Assembly: GCA_934561555.1 (NCBI GenBank) | Contig: CAKTGQ010000006.1 | Location: 1 to 64,000 of the forward strand | Length of the DNA: 64,000 nucleotides | Reading direction: 5' to 3' | Origin: an uncultured Faecalibacterium sp. | Lineage (GTDB): Bacteria > Bacillota > Clostridia > Oscillospirales > Ruminococcaceae | Shown: piece after piece, positions 14,198 to 22,060 of the stretch | How the letters are laid out: every line of letters starts with the position of its first letter | How positions within the stretch are numbered: position 1 is the stretch's first letter | Translations under genes and position numbers: made by a program | Notes under the pieces: generated by a model | Told to the model about the DNA's origin: nothing | The model's input: only the letters and a program-made list of their open reading frames with translations | Database searches by the model: none

Positions 14198-14450
14198 AGA
14201 AATGACCGGCCTTTTCAGGTGCCGCAACTGCGGAGCCGTCTTCGAGGAAAAGGTGGATGTGGCGCGGTCTGTGAGCTGGGCCATCAAAGACATGACGGAG
14301 AATCTTAGAGGGGACGGCATTACAAGCGCGTTTCACAGGACGTCTCTTCCTGAGAGGTTCGTTCTCCACTGGTGCAAAATGGACAAGGTTTGTATCTGTG
14401 ACCTCATCGGATGGAAGGTTGGAAAGGAGGCACAGGATGATGGAAAATGA
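14190..14450 (+). CDS. Zinc-ribbon-like phage protein, 86 aa
   Basis: The 86-residue protein has an N-terminal knuckle CRNCG (residues 11-15) and a second Cys group near residues 62-70 (WCKMDKVCIC). Together these could bind one zinc. The start at 14190 has GGAGGTG upstream; the longer frame from 14058 reads through the previous gene and is rejected. Function unknown. Confidence 0.65.
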   Translation: MDEEMTGLFRCRNCGAVFEEKVDVARSVSWAIKDMTENLRGDGITSAFHRTSLPERFVLHWCKMDKVCICDLIGWKVGKEAQDDGK

Positions 14451-14607
14451 TGTTCGCCCGGTTGACGCCAACGAGCTGCTGAAACAGGCCGTCTACTGCC
14501 GGGAAGAGAACGGCGCGAATGTGTACGCCGTGCCCATCAGCTGCATCTTCGCAGCGCCAACGCTGAAGCCCGAAGAGACAAAAAACAAGGAGGCCGCCCA
14601 TGAGTGA
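14437..14607 (+). CDS. Small protein of a tandem paralogous set, 56 aa
   Basis: The 56-residue protein contains VDANELLKQAVYC near the N-terminus and VPISCIFAAPTLKPEE near the end. The same pattern (D-x-x-EL, then P-x-S-x-I, then AP or P and D) recurs in the next two genes. This is the minimal member, with no extra domain. AGGAGG precedes the start at 14437. Confidence 0.65.
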   Translation: MMENDVRPVDANELLKQAVYCREENGANVYAVPISCIFAAPTLKPEETKNKEAAHE

Positions 14608-14971
14608 TGTCAAGAAACCCATCCGGCTGGTCGATGTTGGCGAGCTGGAAGCTGATCTGAAGAAGGACCTCGCTGAAGAGGAAGCCAAAGGCAAAGATGC
14701 CGACATCCTGTTCTGCGAAAGCATCAGCGATGAGCTGGGCGACCTGAGCAATCTGCCCACTATCGACCCGAAGACGCTGCGCCCTGTGGCGCACTGGGAA
14801 GAAATTCCTGGCTCGTACAAAGACCACATCGGCAAAGACGGCTCGTGGTTCGTGCCAGCAACTCGCTGCACAAACCCGGAATGCAGGGAGATCAACCCGT
14901 GCAGCCTTAAAACGCCGTTTTGCCCGATGTGCGGTGCAAGAATGGAGGACGTTCCGTATGACGATGATTGA
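14600..14971 (+). CDS. Paralogous small protein with C-terminal zinc ribbon
   Basis: The 123-residue protein starts with the shared module (RLVDVGELEADL, then NLPTIDPKTLRPVAHWEEI). It adds a zinc ribbon with C-x4-C (CTNPEC) and CPMCG. Function unknown. It overlaps the preceding gene by eight bases and the following one by fourteen. Confidence 0.7.
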   Translation: MSDVKKPIRLVDVGELEADLKKDLAEEEAKGKDADILFCESISDELGDLSNLPTIDPKTLRPVAHWEEIPGSYKDHIGKDGSWFVPATRCTNPECREINPCSLKTPFCPMCGARMEDVPYDDD

Positions 14972-15419
14972 CCGCGACGAGCTGCTCAAGCACGAAGTTA
15001 TGATTATCACCAAGGGTAACGCTTCTTTTCATGGCGTTCCGTCCTCGCTTATCGAGACGGCCCCAGTTATTGACCTCAAGAACCTGCAGCCCGTATGGAG
15101 AGACCCCGAAACAGACCCGCCGAAAGTCGAAGAAGATGTGCTGATTCTGTTTGAAACAGTCTGCGGCGGATATGGGATTACAACGGCCCACTACGAAGAT
15201 GGCACAGTTTTGTCAGAAAAGAGCGCTTTCTACTGGGAAGAACTTTTCGAGTGTGGAACCTACGACGAAGAAAGTGATGATTACTTTATTCCTAAAGGCT
15301 GGTGGGAATATCGTTATTTCAACCAGGATGACGTTTACGATAACCGTGTAGATGCTCACGTGGTTGGGTGGATGACATTGCCTGAGAAGCTGAAAAAGGA
15401 GGTCGTGAACAATGGGTAA
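14958..15419 (+). CDS. Paralogous protein with C-terminal DUF551-like domain
   Basis: The 153-residue protein opens with the shared module (MIDRDELLKHEVMI, then VPSSLIETAPVIDLKNLQPVW). It continues as a DUF551-type domain: VLILFETVCGGYGITTAHYEDG, then HVVGWMTLPEKLKK at the end. DUF551 is frequent in gut phages and has no known function. The start at 14958 has GGAGG upstream. Confidence 0.75.
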   Translation: MTMIDRDELLKHEVMIITKGNASFHGVPSSLIETAPVIDLKNLQPVWRDPETDPPKVEEDVLILFETVCGGYGITTAHYEDGTVLSEKSAFYWEELFECGTYDEESDDYFIPKGWWEYRYFNQDDVYDNRVDAHVVGWMTLPEKLKKEVVNNG

Positions 15420-15486
15420 ATTCGGAACCTGCCCGCTGCAAAAGGACGCCCATACCCTGTTTGACCTGCTTGAGAATGGAGCCTGA
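15412..15486 (+). CDS. Microprotein, 24 aa
   Basis: A 24-codon frame (MGKFGTCPLQKDAHTLFDLL) overlaps the previous stop by eight bases. It has an excellent ribosome site, AAGGAGG, eight bases before the ATG, and the next gene starts two bases after its stop. It is probably translated. No function can be assigned. Confidence 0.5.
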   Translation: MGKFGTCPLQKDAHTLFDLLENGA

Positions 15487-15488
15487 AC

Positions 15489-15713
15489 ATGAACAAAGAC
15501 AACATGGGCCGGAATGCTGAACACTATGCAGACCCGACCCCAACCGCAGCCATGAAGAACATCCGCAAGGAAGAACGCCAGAAAGATGCCGCAACCATGC
15601 TGCAAATCAGCATTCTCGTGCCCCTGCTGCGTCAGGTTGCCGACCTTGCAGGATTTGAGATTCTGGGCCGCATCCCGCTGAGGGACAAGGCCACCGGAAA
15701 GGAGTATCGATAA
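15489..15713 (+). CDS. Small phage protein, 74 aa
   Basis: The 74-residue protein is charged at the N-terminus (AAMKNIRKEERQKDAATML) with an amphipathic helix (LVPLLRQVADLAGFEIL). The N-terminal part resembles the small YDPTALEA.. proteins of phages in style only. It overlaps the next start (TAATG). Confidence 0.6.
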   Translation: MNKDNMGRNAEHYADPTPTAAMKNIRKEERQKDAATMLQISILVPLLRQVADLAGFEILGRIPLRDKATGKEYR

Positions 15714-15880
15714 TGGCACAGCATTACAAAATCGACTGCGACAAGGTGGAGGACCGGAAAGCACTTGTCGTCGTCCTGTCGATGAACGGCTACACCGTCC
15801 GCATGGGCAAGGAAAAGCGCAGCGGCAAATCCACTTTGACATATTTTGTGGAGTATTGGAGGGCTGACGATGAAGGGTAA
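15713..15880 (+). CDS. Small phage protein, 55 aa
   Basis: The 55-residue protein (MAQHYKIDCDKVEDRKALVV) is a short alpha-beta protein with a basic loop (RMGKEKRSGKSTLTY). It starts in the previous stop and overlaps the RecU gene by eleven bases. No family is recognised. Confidence 0.6.
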   Translation: MAQHYKIDCDKVEDRKALVVVLSMNGYTVRMGKEKRSGKSTLTYFVEYWRADDEG

Positions 15881-16415
15881 CACAGCGGCCAGCGCCCGCC
15901 GCAGCTATATTGGCGCACGGAGCCGCGCAGAGGGCGCAGGTTTTGAGGCCATCATCAGCTCCGCTTGCGACTACTACCGCGCAATCGGGCGGGCAGACAT
16001 CGAGAAAACCCCGGAGCCGATGAAGCCCCTCGGTGGTGCAGATCGCTCCGGCAGATTCTTCGCCTGCTACACCAAACAGGCGCAGCCAGACTACAAAGGC
16101 GTTCTCTCAGGCGGAAGAGCGGTCGTTTTCGAGGCGAAGCACACCGACACCGGTCGTTTGTTGTCCGACCGCGTATCAGCCGAGCAAGCCGCCTGTTTGC
16201 GCCGGATATCACGGCTGGGCGGTATCGCGTTCGTTCTGTGTTCATTCAATGGCCGGGAGTTCTACCGCATTCCGTGGCCAATCTGGGAAGACATGAAGGA
16301 CGTGTTTGGCCGGAAGTACATCACCCCGGCGGATTTGGCAGAGTACCGTATCCGCGTTGCGGCGCCCGGAGTGCTTATGTTTCTGGAAGGAGTAAAGGAG
16401 AAAAAAGATGGCTAG
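15870..16415 (+). CDS. recU: RecU-like Holliday junction resolvase
   Basis: The 181-residue nuclease has the RecU pattern: GARSRAEGAGFEAIISSAC at the N-terminus, PDYKGVLSGGRAVVFEAKHTDT with the catalytic Asp and Glu-x-Lys near residue 90, and an AACLRRISRLGGIAFVLCSF strand after it. RecU cuts four-way junctions made by the annealase during replication. GGAGG precedes 15870. Confidence 0.88.
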   Translation: MKGNTAASARRSYIGARSRAEGAGFEAIISSACDYYRAIGRADIEKTPEPMKPLGGADRSGRFFACYTKQAQPDYKGVLSGGRAVVFEAKHTDTGRLLSDRVSAEQAACLRRISRLGGIAFVLCSFNGREFYRIPWPIWEDMKDVFGRKYITPADLAEYRIRVAAPGVLMFLEGVKEKKDG

Positions 16416-16923
16416 AAGATGGACACCTGAAAGTGAGAATGAAAAGCCTCCCAAGAATAAAAAAGCGCAGCTAGTCAGAGGGTGGTTTGAGCGCCTGCCC
16501 CGGATGCGGGAACAGATACAGCAGCAGGAAGAACGCATTGTAGATCTGCAGTGCATTGCTACCGCGACAACATCTAACGTCTCATCTGCACCCGGACGTT
16601 CTGGAACCAGCGATAAGGTGGGAAATGGAAGCACTGCAATCGTTGAAGCAAAGGAAAAGCTCGCCGCACTCAAGTGCGAGTACGTAGAAATGCAGAAAGC
16701 GGCAATTGATACGGCATACCTGCTGAACGCTGACCAAGCGTCAATCCGCCGCAGCAAGTGCATCATCCTGTGCTATGTAGAGGGCAAGACGCGCGAGCAG
16801 GCCGCTGCTGAGGTGGGCTTTGCACAGGCACATACGGCATCCAGAGCAATTACAGCCGGGTTTGAAGCCCTTGCGGAGATCTGGGAAGCAACGCCTTTTT
16901 GCAATTTTGACGAAAGCGCATAA
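16408..16923 (+). CDS. ArpU/RinA-like late transcription regulator
   Basis: The 171-residue protein has a basic N-terminus, a central coiled region and a C-terminal HTH resembling sigma region 4 (RSKCIILCYVEGKTREQAAAEV, then HTASRAITAGFEALAEIW). Position between the early genes and the packaging genes is that of late-gene activators. It overlaps RecU by eight bases behind AAGGAG. Direct repeats of GGTATGTA follow its stop by about 30 bases. Confidence 0.75.
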   Translation: MARRWTPESENEKPPKNKKAQLVRGWFERLPRMREQIQQQEERIVDLQCIATATTSNVSSAPGRSGTSDKVGNGSTAIVEAKEKLAALKCEYVEMQKAAIDTAYLLNADQASIRRSKCIILCYVEGKTREQAAAEVGFAQAHTASRAITAGFEALAEIWEATPFCNFDESA

Positions 16924-16940
16924 AAATCACGCATTTTTTT

Positions 16941-16971
16941 GTATGGCTTCGGGTATGTATGCGGTATGTAC
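16941..16971 (+). promoter_or_regulatory. GGTATGTA direct repeats, candidate late-activator site
   Basis: GGTATGTA occurs at 16952-16959 and 16963-16970, one helical turn (11 bp) apart, with a related GTATGG at 16941. The site lies upstream of the tRNA cluster and the terminase operon and directly after the candidate late activator. A clear -10 box is not visible, as expected for an activated promoter. Confidence 0.4.
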
Positions 16972-17130
16972 AGACACCATGAAAAAGTGATTCAATAATA
17001 TCATCGGCAAAGCCGTAAAGGCAAACCGATCTGAGCAGTCTCCGAAACGAACCTCCCAAAAATGTTTCCTCCTATAGCTTGACCGGCATTTTTCTTCCTC
17101 TCGTTTCGCGGGCTGCTTCTATTTGTTATC

Positions 17131-17200
17131 TGCCGCCTGAGCGCAATTTGGAGCGCGGCGCGTGTGTGTAGACACGGCTGGTTCAATTCCAAGGGCGGCG
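17131..17200 (+). tRNA. Degenerate tRNA-like sequence
   Basis: The ends pair as an acceptor stem (GCCGCC at 17132-17137 with GGCGGC at 17194-17199). There is a D arm GCGC..GCGC with GG in its loop and a TTCAATT T-loop. The anticodon loop has six bases, and the T stem pairs only partly. No CCA is encoded and no amino acid can be assigned. It is probably a decayed tRNA. Confidence 0.35.
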
Positions 17201-17206
17201 TTTTAT

Positions 17207-17282
17207 ACTCCGGCAGCTCAAGTGGTAGAGCAGCGGTCTCCAAAACCGCAGGCTGCAGGTTTAAGCCCTGCCGGGAATGCCA
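17207..17282 (+). tRNA. tRNA-Trp (CCA anticodon)
   Basis: A 76-base cloverleaf: D arm GCTC/GAGC, anticodon stem GCGGT/ACCGC with loop CTCCAAA (anticodon CCA, Trp), and T arm GCAGG/CCTGC with loop TTTAAGC. The discriminator is G and CCA is encoded (17280-17282), both proper for Trp. The acceptor stem as read has two mismatches and the T-loop lacks C56, so its function is uncertain. Confidence 0.7.
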
Positions 17283-17406
17283 TTTTGCGTGCCCTATGAG
17301 GGGGCCGCGCAATCGCGGGGCATCTGGCCGCGAAAGTTCCAGATGCAGCGGCGCTCCACCGTTTACGTTGTCCGCAAAAACTGAATGTACGGAGCGCTGC
17401 TTATAT

Positions 17407-17558
17407 GCCGTCATAGCTCAATTGGTAGAGCGCCGCCCATTTAAGGCGGGACCACGTTGGTGACACCACGTTGCTAGTTTACAATCCGGCACATCCGAGG
17501 CATCTAACCAAGCCCCGGCGGGGGCGCGTGGGTGCTGGTTCGAATCCAGCTGGCGGCT
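17407..17558 (+). tRNA. tRNA-Lys-like gene with about 80-nt insert in the variable region
   Basis: The two ends form a full acceptor stem: GCCGTCA (17407-17413) with TGGCGGC (17551-17557). Positions 8-9 are TA; the D arm is GCTC/GAGC; the anticodon stem is CCGCC/GGCGG with loop CATTTAA, so the anticodon is TTT (Lys) but base 33 is A rather than U. The T arm GCTGG-TTCGAAT-CCAGC is perfect. Between anticodon arm and T arm lie 84 bases where about five are usual. They hold two hairpins (near 17453-17471 and GCCCC/GGGGC near 17511-17524). It could be a spliced, interrupted or fused tRNA. Confidence 0.5.
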
Positions 17559-17619
17559 CATTCGATTTTGACCGTTCGGGTTTCCGGGCGGTTTTTATTT
17601 TACAAGAGAGGAGAATAAC

Positions 17620-18834
17620 ATGATTCAGAAAGAGCTGCTGAAATTACCGGTCGAAGATCTTGTTCCGTATGAGAACAACCCGCGTGTGATCTCCCCGGAA
17701 GCCGTGAACGCCTGCGCGGAAAGTATGCGGCAGTGTACCGCGCTTGACCCCATTGAGGTGGACGAGAACAACGTCATCCTCAGCGGACACACCAGACGTC
17801 TTGCTCTGATGCAGCTCCATGTGAACACTGCTGATGTTGTACGTTACACTGGCCTGACCGAAGAACAGAAGCAGAAATACCGCATCCTCGCAAACAAAAC
17901 CGGCAAAATGACCGGCTGGGATTTCGGAAAACTTGAACAAGAACTGTCAGAAGTTGACTTTGGGGACTTTGACTTTGATTTTGACCTTCCTGCTGCTGAC
18001 AGCAAAGAAACGCAGGTTGCTGAGGATGAGGCTCCCGAAGTTGACGAAGCCGCACCTCCAAAGGCAAAGCTGGGGGATATCTGGAAGTGCGGCAGGCACC
18101 GCGTCATGTGTGGAGACAGCACGAATGCAGAAAGCGTCAAAACCCTTATAGGGGGGGCGCAGGCTGATATGCTGCTCACTGATCCGCCGTATAACGTGAA
18201 CTATGGAGCAGTGCGTGACGTAAGCGAAGCCGTAAAAAGGCACAAAAGAACAGATGGCCTTCTCATACAAAACGACAACATGGGCGATGAAGAATTCAGA
18301 CAGTTCCTGACCAGTGCTTTCAGAAGTGCCGACGCTGTAATGAGACCTGGCGCTGTTTTTTATATTTGGCATGCAGACGGAGAAGGATATAACTTCCGGG
18401 GGGCGTGTAAAGACGTTGGCTGGACTGTAAGACAGTGCCTGATTTGGAACAAAAACACGTTATGCATGGGACGGCAAGATTACCAGTGGAAGCATGAGCC
18501 GTGCCTGTATGGATGGAAAGACGGCGCAGGACATCTATGGACGAGTGACAGGAAACAGACAACGGTTCTTGATTTTGACAGACCGGTCAAGAGCGAACTG
18601 CACCCAACCATGAAACCGGTCGCGCTCTTTGATTATCAAATCAAGAACAACACAGAAAGCGGGAATATTGTCCTTGACTTGTTTGGTGGAAGCGGGACAA
18701 CGTTGATTGCCTGCGAACAGAACGGAAGAACCGCCTATACCATGGAGTACGACCCGAAGTACGTTGATGTTATTGTAAAGCGATGGGAAGACCTCACCGG
18801 AGAAAAGGCCGTCCTTGAAAAAGAGGTGATCTGA
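17620..18834 (+). CDS. ParB-domain DNA methyltransferase
   Basis: The 404-residue protein joins an N-terminal ParB/Srx-like domain (residues 9-75, with SGHTRRLALM near 55) through an acidic linker (110-150) to a DNA methylase. Motif IV DPPY is at 188-191 and the AdoMet loop FGGSGTT at 355-361. That order marks the beta class, which modifies adenine N6 or cytosine N4. No restriction enzyme is encoded nearby, so it is an orphan that may protect phage DNA or affect packaging. It opens the packaging operon. Confidence 0.9.
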   Translation: MIQKELLKLPVEDLVPYENNPRVISPEAVNACAESMRQCTALDPIEVDENNVILSGHTRRLALMQLHVNTADVVRYTGLTEEQKQKYRILANKTGKMTGWDFGKLEQELSEVDFGDFDFDFDLPAADSKETQVAEDEAPEVDEAAPPKAKLGDIWKCGRHRVMCGDSTNAESVKTLIGGAQADMLLTDPPYNVNYGAVRDVSEAVKRHKRTDGLLIQNDNMGDEEFRQFLTSAFRSADAVMRPGAVFYIWHADGEGYNFRGACKDVGWTVRQCLIWNKNTLCMGRQDYQWKHEPCLYGWKDGAGHLWTSDRKQTTVLDFDRPVKSELHPTMKPVALFDYQIKNNTESGNIVLDLFGGSGTTLIACEQNGRTAYTMEYDPKYVDVIVKRWEDLTGEKAVLEKEVI

Positions 18835-18835
18835 G

Positions 18836-19369
18836 ATTGGCCGCAAAGGTAAGTATGAGCAGTGGCTAGAGCCTGAAGGGCTGACGCTGCTTCGTGGATG
18901 GGCAAGAGATGGCCTCAAAGACAAGCAGATTGCCGAAAATATAGGCTGCTCAGTATCGACCATCTGCGAATGGAAAAACAAATTTCCCGAATTTTCGGAA
19001 GCACTAAAAAAGGGCAAGGACGTCGCAGACTACATTGTGGAGAATGAGCTTTTTGAGAGCTGCAAGACCCGCACCGTGACCGTCAAGAAGCCTTTCAAGC
19101 TGAAAAAGGTCATGGTTGATGGGAAAAAACGGCTGGAAGAAGAGCGCATTGAGTATGCAGAGGAACAGGTTGTCGTTCCTGCAAACGTCACTGCACAAAT
19201 TTTTTACCTAAAAAACCGGAAGCCGGGCAAGTGGAGAGACATACCAAAAGAGCCGAACCAAGAAGAAAGTAATAATGATGGGCTGGTTGAAGCTCTTAAC
19301 GTTATAGCTTCTTCTAGTCCGCCAGATGATGTTGACATGCTGCCAAAGGAAGACAATGCAGAAAAATAA
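18836..19369 (+). CDS. terS: Terminase small subunit, ATT start
   Basis: The 177-residue frame reads GRKGKYEQWLEPEGLTLLRG after its first codon, the standard N-terminus of this family, then an HTH (GLKDKQIAENIGCSVSTICEWK). The small subunit recognises phage DNA for packaging. An in-frame stop at 18827 leaves ATT at 18836 as the only plausible start. GAGGTGAT, a near-perfect ribosome site, lies five bases before it. The first in-frame ATG is at 19037 and would remove the HTH. Confidence 0.85.
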   Translation: MGRKGKYEQWLEPEGLTLLRGWARDGLKDKQIAENIGCSVSTICEWKNKFPEFSEALKKGKDVADYIVENELFESCKTRTVTVKKPFKLKKVMVDGKKRLEEERIEYAEEQVVVPANVTAQIFYLKNRKPGKWRDIPKEPNQEESNNDGLVEALNVIASSSPPDDVDMLPKEDNAEK

Positions 19370-20624
19370 CGGGTTTCACTGGAAAGCCCTCAGCCAGCGG
19401 CAAAAGCAAATCCTCAGCTGGTGGGCACCGCAGAGCGCATACAGCGGTTACAACGGCATTATTGCAGACGGAGCTATCCGCTCAGGCAAAACCTTTGCAA
19501 TGGGTTTTTCCTTTGTCCAGTGGGGAATGACCTGTTTCAATGGCCAGCAGTTCGCCATGTGCGGCAAAACCATTGCCAGCTTCCGGCGCAACGTGCTGGG
19601 CACGCTAAGGCAACAGCTTGCAGCACGCGGCTATAGCGTCAAAGAACGCCGAGCAGAAAACTACATGACTGTAAGTAAGGGCGGCAAGGCAAACGTTTTT
19701 TACTTCTTTGGCGGCAAGGACGAGAGCAGCCAAGACTTGATTCAGGGCATCACCCTTGCCGGGGCATTCTTCGATGAAGTTGCCCTGATGCCGCAGAGCT
19801 TCGTCAATCAGGCCACAGCCCGTTGCTCCGTAACTGGGTCAAAGTTCTGGTTCAACTGCAACCCGGGCAGCCCGCAGCACTGGTTCTATCTGGAGTGGGT
19901 GCGCAAGTGCCGCTCCCGCAGGATGATGTACCTCCACTTCACGATGGACGACAACCTGTCGCTTTCCGAGGACATCAAGGCCCGATACCGCAGCCAGTAC
20001 AGCGGCGTTTTCTATCAGCGTTACATTCTTGGCCTATGGACAGTAGCAGAGGGGCTTGTCTATCCATTCTTCGCGGCAAACGAGGACACATACCTCTTCA
20101 AGGACCCCATCGCGGGGCTGGAAGGGCGTTTTTTTGTATCCATCGACTACGGCACCCACAACCCTTGCAGCATGGGGCTTTGGGTGGTCAACAATGGAAA
20201 GGCAATCCGCATCAAGGAGAGCTACTACGACAGCACCAAAACCAAGGTGCAGCGTACGGACGAAGAGCATTACAGCGAGCTGGAACGGCTTGTGAAAGGC
20301 TACTACATCCAAGCCGTGATCGTTGACCCGTCTGCCGCGTCGTTCATTGAGACCATCCGGCGGCATGGGCGGTTTGTGGTCATACCGGCCAACAACGATG
20401 TAATCAACGGCATCCGCTGCGTGGGGTCTCTGCTGCAGGCTGGCCTTATCAAAATTCATGAATCCTGCGCCGATTCCCGCCGGGAGTTCGGTTTATACGC
20501 GTGGGATGAAAAGTCGTCCGAAGATCGTGTGCTCAAGGAGTTTGATCACGCGATGGACGATATACGATATTTTTGCTATACGATTTTTGCCCCGGAAATT
20601 CGATGGGCGGATTGGAGTTCTTGA
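19356..20624 (+). CDS. terL: Terminase large subunit (PBSX type)
   Basis: The 422-residue packaging motor has a Walker A motif GAIRSGKT (residues 39-46), Walker B with FFDE (138-141), and a C-terminal RNase-H-like nuclease with Asp in SIDYG (264) and VDPSAASF (324). It cuts concatemers and pumps DNA into proheads. The start at 19356 follows AAGGAA; an upstream ATG at 19326 lacks one. It overlaps TerS by 14 bases and the portal gene by the TGATG. Confidence 0.95.
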   Translation: MQKNNGFHWKALSQRQKQILSWWAPQSAYSGYNGIIADGAIRSGKTFAMGFSFVQWGMTCFNGQQFAMCGKTIASFRRNVLGTLRQQLAARGYSVKERRAENYMTVSKGGKANVFYFFGGKDESSQDLIQGITLAGAFFDEVALMPQSFVNQATARCSVTGSKFWFNCNPGSPQHWFYLEWVRKCRSRRMMYLHFTMDDNLSLSEDIKARYRSQYSGVFYQRYILGLWTVAEGLVYPFFAANEDTYLFKDPIAGLEGRFFVSIDYGTHNPCSMGLWVVNNGKAIRIKESYYDSTKTKVQRTDEEHYSELERLVKGYYIQAVIVDPSAASFIETIRRHGRFVVIPANNDVINGIRCVGSLLQAGLIKIHESCADSRREFGLYAWDEKSSEDRVLKEFDHAMDDIRYFCYTIFAPEIRWADWSS

Positions 20625-22060
20625 TGTTCGACAAGCTGATTTCATGGCTGCGCGAAAAGGCACGGCAGCTGTTCGGTGAAAACACGACCGTAAGCGCGAA
20701 CATTTCCGCGCCTATGGAAAAAGCCGTTGAGCTTTGGGCAGATATGTACGACACCGGTGGGCCGTGGTGCCACGGACTCAAGACTGGCGACACACTGCAC
20801 GGTATCGGGCTGCCGCAGAGCATTGCGAGCGAGCTGGCCCGGCTGACCACCCTTGAGATGGAGTGCACTGTTTCCGGCGGCGAGCGGGCCGACATTATCA
20901 ATGAGCTGATTCAGCCTTTCATCGAGACCCTGCGGGCACCGGTGGAATACGGTTGCGCCCTGGGCGGCATCCTGTTCCGCCCGGTCATGGCAGCAGATGG
21001 AACGATAAGCATTGACGTGATTCAGGGGGACAGCTTTTGCCCGACGCATTTCGACAGCACCGGGCGCATGACCGGAGCTATTTTTTCAGAGCAGTTGGTC
21101 AAGGGGAGCAAAATATACACACGGCTGGAAAACCACGCGTTTGCAGATGGTCAATACAGGGTCGAAATCAAAGCGTTTCGCTCAATGACAACGGCAGACA
21201 TCGGCCTAGAGGTTCCGTTGACCGAGGTTCCCGAGTGGGCGGACATCTCCCCTACCAGCATTGTGGACGGCGTTGACCGGCCATTGTGGGGCTATTTCAA
21301 GGTGGCGACAAGCAACACGATTGACAGACGGTCGCCTTTGGGCGTGAGCGTATATGCCAACGCGGTTAAGCTGATCAAAGATTGTGATGAGCAATACGGT
21401 AGGCTGTTGTGGGAGTATGACGGCGGGCAGCTGGCGCTTGATGTGGATGAGGGCGCTTTGCGCAAGACGCAGGACGGTCAAATCACGCTGCCGCAGCGCG
21501 AAAAGCGTCTATACCGGAATTGGCTGTGCGGAGGTTACGGTCAGGCAGGGCGCAATCTGTACGAGGTGTTTGCTCCCGCCCTGCGAGACGAGAACTACCG
21601 GCGCGGTCTGGATACCATCCTCAAGCGGATCGAGTTCCAGTGTGGCCTTGCCTATGGCACACTGTCTGACCCGCAGAACGTAGACAAAACCGCCGAGGAG
21701 ATTCGCAGCAGCAAGCAGCGGAGTTATACAACCGTCAAGGACTTGCAGCGGTCGCTCAAAATTGCCGTTACAGATCTGATCTATGCCATCGATGCACTTA
21801 TGACGTCCGCATGGCAGCAGGGGGCAGCCGTCGTTTCTCCGAGCGAGTATGATGTGACGTTCGATTTTGACGACTCAATCGTGTCCGACCCAAAGGAGCG
21901 CAAACAGATGTTCTGGGGCTACGTCACCGCTGGAAAGTTCCCATTCTGGCGGTATCTAGTCGAGTTTGAGGGATACAACGAGGACGAGGCCAAGCAGATC
22001 GAGGCAGAAGCAAAGGCAAGCGCACAGCAACCCGAGCTTGAGTTTGGTGGTGGTGCATAA
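20624..22060 (+). CDS. Phage portal protein (SPP1 Gp6-like)
   Basis: The 478-residue protein fits the Gp6-like portal family in size, order and sequence (FDKLISWLREKARQLF at the start, SPLGVSVYANAVKLIKDCDEQYG in the middle, SDPKERKQMFWGYVTAGKFP near the end). Twelve copies form the ring through which DNA passes. The start at 20624 shares bases with the TerL stop. Confidence 0.92.
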   Translation: MFDKLISWLREKARQLFGENTTVSANISAPMEKAVELWADMYDTGGPWCHGLKTGDTLHGIGLPQSIASELARLTTLEMECTVSGGERADIINELIQPFIETLRAPVEYGCALGGILFRPVMAADGTISIDVIQGDSFCPTHFDSTGRMTGAIFSEQLVKGSKIYTRLENHAFADGQYRVEIKAFRSMTTADIGLEVPLTEVPEWADISPTSIVDGVDRPLWGYFKVATSNTIDRRSPLGVSVYANAVKLIKDCDEQYGRLLWEYDGGQLALDVDEGALRKTQDGQITLPQREKRLYRNWLCGGYGQAGRNLYEVFAPALRDENYRRGLDTILKRIEFQCGLAYGTLSDPQNVDKTAEEIRSSKQRSYTTVKDLQRSLKIAVTDLIYAIDALMTSAWQQGAAVVSPSEYDVTFDFDDSIVSDPKERKQMFWGYVTAGKFPFWRYLVEFEGYNEDEAKQIEAEAKASAQQPELEFGGGA

